From JBCCGE01 sp039029455 (lineage in GTDB: Bacteria > Pseudomonadota > Gammaproteobacteria > Arenicellales > Poriferihabitantaceae), in the NCBI GenBank assembly GCA_039029455.1, contig JBCCGE010000102.1, positions 1-10,847 of the forward strand: DNA of 10,847 nucleotides. The letters are read 5' to 3'. The position numbers were made by a program, and so were the translations under genes. The notes under the pieces are model-generated. The model was not told where the DNA came from, did not search any database, and saw only the letters and a program-made list of their open reading frames with translations. Of this stretch, positions 6,739-10,847 are shown one piece after another. Each line of letters opens with the position of its first letter. Position 1 is the first letter of the stretch.

Positions 6739-7923
6739 ATGAGGTGCAGTGACGGCCAATCCCGCGATCTGGTCACCACCATGCCGGGGGCGGGGTGGGA
6801 CTATGCGCAGACTCGCCATCCATATTTTGAGATTGAGCGACCGAAAGGCCCACATTATTGCGTGTACAACCGACGCCACATGGCGGTGTGTTTCGACGAT
6901 CATTCCACTGAAGATGGCTACTGGCTGCTGCGTCAAAAAGCGGCGGTATTGCATACCGGAGAATATCCTTTGCAGTTTCAGGGGCCGGATGCAGAAGCAC
7001 TGCTGGATAAACTGTTCACCAAAGACATCACACAACTCCGTGTCGGACGATGCGGTTACGGACTGGCGTGTTACGAAGACGGTGGTCTGCTGGTAGACGG
7101 GATAGTGCTGCGACTGGCGCAGGATACATTCTGGTACGCACAGGCTGACGGGGACTTTTACAGCTGGGCGCGAGCCCATGCAAGTGGTATGGACGTCGCC
7201 ATTTCAGATCCCGATGTTTTTGTATCGCAGTTGCAAGGTCCGGACTCGCTGAAGATACTAGCGGCCGCCAGCGACCACGGCATGCCGGAACCGTTCGGAT
7301 ATTTCGCTCTTGCGACGGTCAGCTTTGGCGGCCAGCAGGTTGTGGTCACGCGGACCGGATACACCAATGAACTCGGTTGGGAGTTCTATACGGAGCCACA
7401 TCACGATGCCGGTGCACTATGGCGGCATTTGTCCGCCGCCGGTAAACCGTTTGGGATGGAAATTTTCGGTCTGGATGCGATGAATATTCGTCGCATAGAA
7501 GCGGGCATTCTGAATGCAGGCTCGGATTTCAATGCCACAACTACCCCGTATGACGTTCACCTGGGGCGCTTTATCGATAGTCAAAAAGCGGACTTTGTCG
7601 GTAAAGACGCTTTGATGAGCGCAAACCAATCTCCCCGGTTGCACGGTATAAAGTGCATCGACGGTGAGCCTCTGATTTCGGCGTCGGTTGAGCGCAGTGG
7701 TCACACCGCTGGAATGGTCACCGCCGGTGCGATGTCGCCCTATTTGCAGCACGGTATCGGCTATGCGCTGATGGATACACCGGAGTTTGGGCCGGGCACC
7801 AGAGTGAAAATCGGCTGTCGTGATGGGGGCATGCACGATGCGGAGCTTGTGGAGTTGCCGATGTACGACACACTCGCCGAAATACCTCGCGGCAAGCGAG
7901 TTGACATTCCGGTCAGACCATAG
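6739..7923 (+). CDS. GcvT/DmdA-like tetrahydrofolate-dependent aminomethyltransferase (demethylase) family protein
   Basis: Cytoplasmic protein of 394 residues, near the usual 360-380 of GcvT and DmdA. Family marks: LQFQGPDAEALLDKLFTKDI (78-97), GGLLVDGIVLRLAQDTFWYAQAD (115-137), SQLQGPDS (163-170), VTRTGYTNELGWEFY (203-217), GLDAMNIRRIEAG (244-256) and the C-terminal barrel with AMSPYLQHGIGYALMD (331-346). The pattern around FWYAQADGD and SDPDVFVSQLQGP resembles the DmdA side of the superfamily more than glycine-cleavage GcvT, but it is not clearly DmdA itself. At the position of the Asp-Asp pair it has Val119-Asp120. It lies 149 bases after the DUF1989-GcvT gene, on the same strand, probably in the same transcript. 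ATG at 6739 has GGAAGAGA just upstream. Likely role: moving a one-carbon group from a methylated compound to tetrahydrofolate; the substrate is not known. Confidence 0.88.
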   Translation: MRCSDGQSRDLVTTMPGAGWDYAQTRHPYFEIERPKGPHYCVYNRRHMAVCFDDHSTEDGYWLLRQKAAVLHTGEYPLQFQGPDAEALLDKLFTKDITQLRVGRCGYGLACYEDGGLLVDGIVLRLAQDTFWYAQADGDFYSWARAHASGMDVAISDPDVFVSQLQGPDSLKILAAASDHGMPEPFGYFALATVSFGGQQVVVTRTGYTNELGWEFYTEPHHDAGALWRHLSAAGKPFGMEIFGLDAMNIRRIEAGILNAGSDFNATTTPYDVHLGRFIDSQKADFVGKDALMSANQSPRLHGIKCIDGEPLISASVERSGHTAGMVTAGAMSPYLQHGIGYALMDTPEFGPGTRVKIGCRDGGMHDAELVELPMYDTLAEIPRGKRVDIPVRP

Positions 7924-7940
7924 TCCCGGTTTATTCGCCG

Positions 7941-7969
7941 AAAAAAAAAGCGCAACCGGAACGGTCGCG
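7941..7969 (-). terminator. Intrinsic terminator downstream of mtkB
   Basis: On the minus strand CGCGACCG pairs with CGGTTGCG (7962-7969 with 7951-7958; eight pairs including one G-U), with a three-base TTC loop, followed by C and nine T (7949-7941). It lies 28 bases after the mtkB stop, in the gap between two convergent genes, and ends the mcl-mtkA-mtkB transcript. On the plus strand it has no U-tract, so it should serve only the minus-strand operon. Confidence 0.82.
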
Positions 7970-7996
7970 GTAATCGCAAGTTGAGGAATAAATGAT

Positions 7997-8887
7997 TTAC
8001 GCCGCTCTGGCCATGAGAGACGCTACGGTCTGACCAAATTCAGCAGGCGAGGGCACAATGCCCACTCCGTTTTCCCTGAGTAACTCAACCTTCTCGGCCG
8101 CGCTTTCACCGACGGCGCTCACAATGGCGCCCGCATGCCCCATACGGCGACCTTTCGGTGCACTTAAGCCGGCGATGTAGCTGACCACCGGTTTGGACAT
8201 GTTTTCCCGAAAAAAGCGTGCGCCCTGAATTTCCTGCTGCCCGCCAATTTCTCCGATCATAATAACCGCATCGGTCTCGGGATCCTCCTCAAACCGCGCG
8301 AGGTGGTCTGTGAACGAACTGCCGTTTATGGGATCGCCACCGATACCTACACTAGTTGATACGCCAATGCCCATGGCTTTTAACTGGGATGCTGCTTCGT
8401 ACCCCAGGGTTCCCGACCGACCGATAATGCCAATACGACCGGGTGAGTATATGTGCCCCGGCATAATACCGAGCATGGCTTTGCCCGGGCTGATGGTGCC
8501 GGCGCAATTGGGACCGGTCAGACACATCCGTTGGTCTTTGTTGAATCGCCGCATATAGCGCTTGACCCGCAGCATATCCTGAGCCGGAATGCCGTCGGTA
8601 ATCGAAACACAGTACTGAATGCCTGCTTCCGCGGCTTCCATGATGCCGTCAGCCGCAAACGCAGGTGGCACAAACACTATGCTGGCTTCTGCGCCGGTTT
8701 GTTCCACGGCCTCTTTGACCGTGTTGAAGACAGGTTTGCCCAGGTGGGTGTCGCCGCCTTTACCCGGAGTCACGCCACCGACTACATTACTGCCGTATTC
8801 CATCATTTCAGTCGAGTGGAATGTGCCCATCTGACCGGTAAATCCCTGAATCAGAATGCGCGTATTTTCATTGATCAGTATTGCCAT
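7997..8887 (-). CDS. mtkB: Malate--CoA ligase (malate thiokinase) alpha subunit
   Basis: Alpha subunit of the ADP-forming enzyme that makes malyl-CoA from malate, ATP and CoA in the serine cycle. It has 296 residues, as in the SucD/MtkB family. The N-terminal CoA-binding Rossmann part starts with ILIQGFTGQMGTFH and includes YGSNVVGGVTPGKGG (31-45). GPNCAGTISPGKAMLGIMPG (125-144), GRSGTLGYEA (156-165) and GIGGDPINGSSF (181-192) follow. The phosphorylated His is His251 in GRRMGHAGAI. Wording such as GKAMLGIMPGHIYSPG recalls MtkB of methylotrophs, but alone would not exclude succinyl-CoA ligase; the malyl-CoA lyase gene two positions upstream decides it. ATG at 8887 has an AGGAGG site that overlaps the mtkA stop, implying coupled translation and equal subunit amounts. 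Confidence 0.9.
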   Translation of the reverse strand: MAILINENTRILIQGFTGQMGTFHSTEMMEYGSNVVGGVTPGKGGDTHLGKPVFNTVKEAVEQTGAEASIVFVPPAFAADGIMEAAEAGIQYCVSITDGIPAQDMLRVKRYMRRFNKDQRMCLTGPNCAGTISPGKAMLGIMPGHIYSPGRIGIIGRSGTLGYEAASQLKAMGIGVSTSVGIGGDPINGSSFTDHLARFEEDPETDAVIMIGEIGGQQEIQGARFFRENMSKPVVSYIAGLSAPKGRRMGHAGAIVSAVGESAAEKVELLRENGVGIVPSPAEFGQTVASLMARAA

Positions 8888-8897
8888 GATATGCCTC

Positions 8898-10070
8898 CTA
8901 GTGTGCGCCGGATTGAACCGCTGAGACTACTTTCTCAGCAGCCTCCTCCAGAGTATCGGCAGAGATGATTCCGAGATCGCTCTCACCAATCATTTTGCGT
9001 CCCTCTTCGACATTTGTGCCGGACAGTCTGACGACTACCGGAATATCCGGTTCGAATTTTTCCACGGCACGGATGACACCTTCAGCGACCCAGTCACAGC
9101 GGTTGATCCCGGCGAAGATGTTGACCAGTATCGCCTGAACATTTTCGTCTGAAAGCACGAGTCGAAATGCTTTGGCCACACGTTCGGGAGAGGCGCCGCC
9201 GCCGATATCGAGAAAGTTAGCCGGTTCACCGCCTTTCATCTTTATGATGTCCATAGATGCCATGGCGAGCCCTGCGCCGTTGATAATGCATCCGATATTG
9301 CCTTCAAGACCGACATAGCTCAGGCCGCGATCTGCCGCCTCCATTTCTCTCGGATCCTCCTGAGATTTATCGCGAAATTCGGCCACCTCGGATCGTCGGA
9401 ACAAAGCGTTATCATCGAATGACATTTTCGCGTCGAGCGCAACGATGTCATCGTTGCCGGTAACGCAGAGGGGGTTTATTTCAATCATGGTGGCATCCAG
9501 ATCCCTGAACGCCCGATACGCACCGAGAATGGTCTTCACCGCGCCTTGCACCTGCTTTCCTGTTAATCCCATAGCGAATGCCAGCTGCCGAGCCTGGAAC
9601 GACTGCATGCCAACAGCGGGTTCGACTTTGATGCGTGTCAGTGCTTCCGGCCTGGTTTCGGCCAGCTCCTCGATATCCATGCCGCCTTCGCCACTGACGA
9701 CGGCGACGATACACTCCGATGCCCGGTCCAGTACGAGACTGAAATACAACTCCCTGACAATGTCCTGCGCCGGTTCGACATAGAGTCGATAGACCGTTTT
9801 CCCAGATAGTCCGGTCTGGTTGGTGATCAGCTTTCGTCCGAGCAGATGTTCAGCGGCGTCCCATACAGCATGAGTGTCGGTGCAGAATTTGATTCCACCG
9901 GCTTTGCCCCGAGCCCCCGAATGTATCTGCGACTTGACAACCCAACCCTCGCCGCCGATTTCGTTTGCACGGTAGACCGCCTGTTCCGGACTGTATGCCA
10001 GTCCGCCGGAAGGGATGGTGACACCGAACTTCTGCAGCAGCTGCTTGGCCTGATATTCATGAACTTCCAT
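8898..10070 (-). CDS. mtkA: Malate--CoA ligase (malate thiokinase) beta subunit
   Basis: Beta subunit, partner of MtkB, 390 residues (E. coli SucC has 388). The N-terminal ATP-grasp domain begins MEVHEYQAKQLLQKFGV and carries KSQIHSGARGKAGG (46-59), EPAVGMQSFQAR (150-161) and the metal-binding EINPL region (197-201). The C-terminal CoA-ligase domain carries NGAGLAMASMD (264-274), NFLDIGGGAS (285-294) and NIFAGINRCDWVAEG (317-331). The EPAVGxQxFQAR stretch and a C-terminus ending in Ala-His are what I recall of Methylobacterium MtkA, which supports malate over succinate as substrate. ATG at 10070 is preferred to the TTG one codon earlier; GAGG lies about 8 bases upstream. It follows mcl by about 37 bases and precedes mtkB by 10, a compact operon. 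Confidence 0.9.
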   Translation of the reverse strand: MEVHEYQAKQLLQKFGVTIPSGGLAYSPEQAVYRANEIGGEGWVVKSQIHSGARGKAGGIKFCTDTHAVWDAAEHLLGRKLITNQTGLSGKTVYRLYVEPAQDIVRELYFSLVLDRASECIVAVVSGEGGMDIEELAETRPEALTRIKVEPAVGMQSFQARQLAFAMGLTGKQVQGAVKTILGAYRAFRDLDATMIEINPLCVTGNDDIVALDAKMSFDDNALFRRSEVAEFRDKSQEDPREMEAADRGLSYVGLEGNIGCIINGAGLAMASMDIIKMKGGEPANFLDIGGGASPERVAKAFRLVLSDENVQAILVNIFAGINRCDWVAEGVIRAVEKFEPDIPVVVRLSGTNVEEGRKMIGESDLGIISADTLEEAAEKVVSAVQSGAH

Positions 10071-10107
10071 CAATAATGCCTCGATTTAGGGTTTAGTCAA
10101 CGATTGT

Positions 10108-10847
10108 TCAGGCCGCCGTGCGGATTGCACTGGCCTGGCGAACGACGTTTTCAGCCATTCGCGCGGATGCGGCGTCAATCAGCTTGCCGTCCAGTGAGGC
10201 AGCGCCCTTCCCGGCCTTTGCGGCTTCCTCCAATGCCTGCAGGATTCGGGTGGCTCTCGTTACTTCCGCCTCGGGCGGCGACATCACCTGATTGGCGAGC
10301 TCAATTTGCGATGGATGAATGGCCCACTTGCCCTCAAATCCCATCGCAGCCGCCCGCCGTGCGGCATCCAGATAACCCTCAGGGTCGCTAAAGTCACCAA
10401 ACGGGCCATCAATTGCGCGAAGACCAAATGCCCGGCACGTCACCAGCATCGTCTGCAAGCTGCTGTGCCACTGGTCCCCTGGATAATCCGGGTTCAGTCC
10501 GCCAATGACCGTTGTCCGGGCCCGACAGCTCGCGGCATAGTCTGCAACGCCAAAATGCAGCGCCTCCATGCGTTGACTGCTGCGAGCAATTTCCTGCACG
10601 TTGGCCATGCCCAGCGCGGTTTCAATCAGCGCTTCAAGTCCGATTTTGTGCGGTACGCCAATCGCGTGTTCGATCTGACTGACAATGCAGTCCACGGTGT
10701 AAATATCCGCGGCCGTTCCGGCTTTGGGAATCAGGATCGTGTCGAGATGATGTCCGGCCCGTTCGCAAATATCGATAACGTCTCGATACATGTAATGCGT
10801 GTCGAGTCCATTAATTCGGACGGACACGGTTTTGCCTTTGGACTTCC
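10108..10847 (-). CDS. mcl: Malyl-CoA lyase (HpcH/HpaI family), N-terminus beyond the window
   Basis: Splits L-malyl-CoA to acetyl-CoA and glyoxylate, the step after malate thiokinase in the serine cycle. The frame is open to the right edge. Codons before the GTG at 10827 read SKGKT and join directly to VSVRINGLDTHYMYRD, the usual interior sequence of this family, so that GTG is not the start. About 75 N-terminal residues are missing (family about 320). Counting from the GTG codon, the Mg-binding Glu is Glu69 in IETALGMANV and the Asp is Asp96 in HFGVADYAAS, 27 apart as in characterised Mcl1. RARTTVIGG, IDGPFGDFSDPEGY and EGKWAIHPSQIELAN also match. Malyl-CoA lyases of the ethylmalonyl-CoA pathway look alike, so activity on beta-methylmalyl-CoA is possible; neighbouring mtkAB favours the serine cycle. 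Confidence 0.9.
   Translation of the reverse strand, partial: KSKGKTVSVRINGLDTHYMYRDVIDICERAGHHLDTILIPKAGTAADIYTVDCIVSQIEHAIGVPHKIGLEALIETALGMANVQEIARSSQRMEALHFGVADYAASCRARTTVIGGLNPDYPGDQWHSSLQTMLVTCRAFGLRAIDGPFGDFSDPEGYLDAARRAAAMGFEGKWAIHPSQIELANQVMSPPEAEVTRATRILQALEEAAKAGKGAASLDGKLIDAASARMAENVVRQASAIRTAA

Noticed and set aside
7926..7959. CCGGTT/AACCGG inverted repeat as a terminator for the plus-strand GcvT gene
   Set aside because: Six pairs around a 22-base loop with no downstream T-run; its right arm is part of the much better minus-strand terminator.
7997..10070. Reading the ligase pair as succinyl-CoA ligase sucCD
   Set aside because: No TCA-cycle neighbours; adjacency to malyl-CoA lyase and MtkA/MtkB-like motifs favour malate thiokinase, though the folds cannot be told apart with certainty by eye.
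10108..10827. GTG at 10827 as the start of the malyl-CoA lyase
   Set aside because: The frame continues upstream to the window edge and VSVRINGLDT is interior sequence in the family, so the gene is truncated by the window.

Overview
The window looks like a piece of a marine proteobacterial chromosome, probably gamma- or alphaproteobacterial and probably assembled from a metagenome. This is judged from the gene families only; no rRNA or other taxonomic marker is present. Its theme is uptake of a methylated osmolyte followed by one-carbon metabolism.

Left part (about 246-3665, minus strand): a glycine betaine/quaternary amine ABC importer read in the order proX (periplasmic binding protein), proV (ATPase), proW-type permease. 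Two stacked hairpins, the second a strong intrinsic terminator, separate proX from proV. proV and the permease overlap by ATGA. The permease is interrupted: after a family-typical stretch it continues in frame into about 80 residues that resemble the aspartic-protease region of a Copia-type eukaryotic (diatom-like) retrotransposon polyprotein, up to the window edge. This is either an assembly chimera or a very unusual junction.

Middle part (3666-4231): a divergent intergenic region of about 560 bases with no convincing gene. It holds a TATAAT box just upstream of the next gene, a palindrome and a foldable inverted repeat.

Centre (4232-7923, plus strand): two genes of the GcvT/DmdA aminomethyltransferase superfamily. 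The first encodes a 785-residue fusion of a DUF1989 (urea carboxylase-associated, CgdA/CgdB-like) module to a complete GcvT-type tetrahydrofolate methyltransferase. The second encodes a stand-alone 394-residue GcvT/DmdA-like protein. Together they look like tetrahydrofolate-dependent demethylases acting on an N- or S-methylated compound; the substrate cannot be read from sequence.

Right part (7997-10847, minus strand, convergent): the serine-cycle genes mcl (malyl-CoA lyase, cut by the window edge), mtkA and mtkB (malate thiokinase), closed by a clear intrinsic terminator. Malate is activated to malyl-CoA and split to acetyl-CoA and glyoxylate; glyoxylate can be transaminated to glycine, which accepts the one-carbon unit carried by tetrahydrofolate. 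The inferred logic is importer, then demethylases that load tetrahydrofolate, then serine-cycle enzymes that regenerate the glycine acceptor and yield acetyl-CoA.
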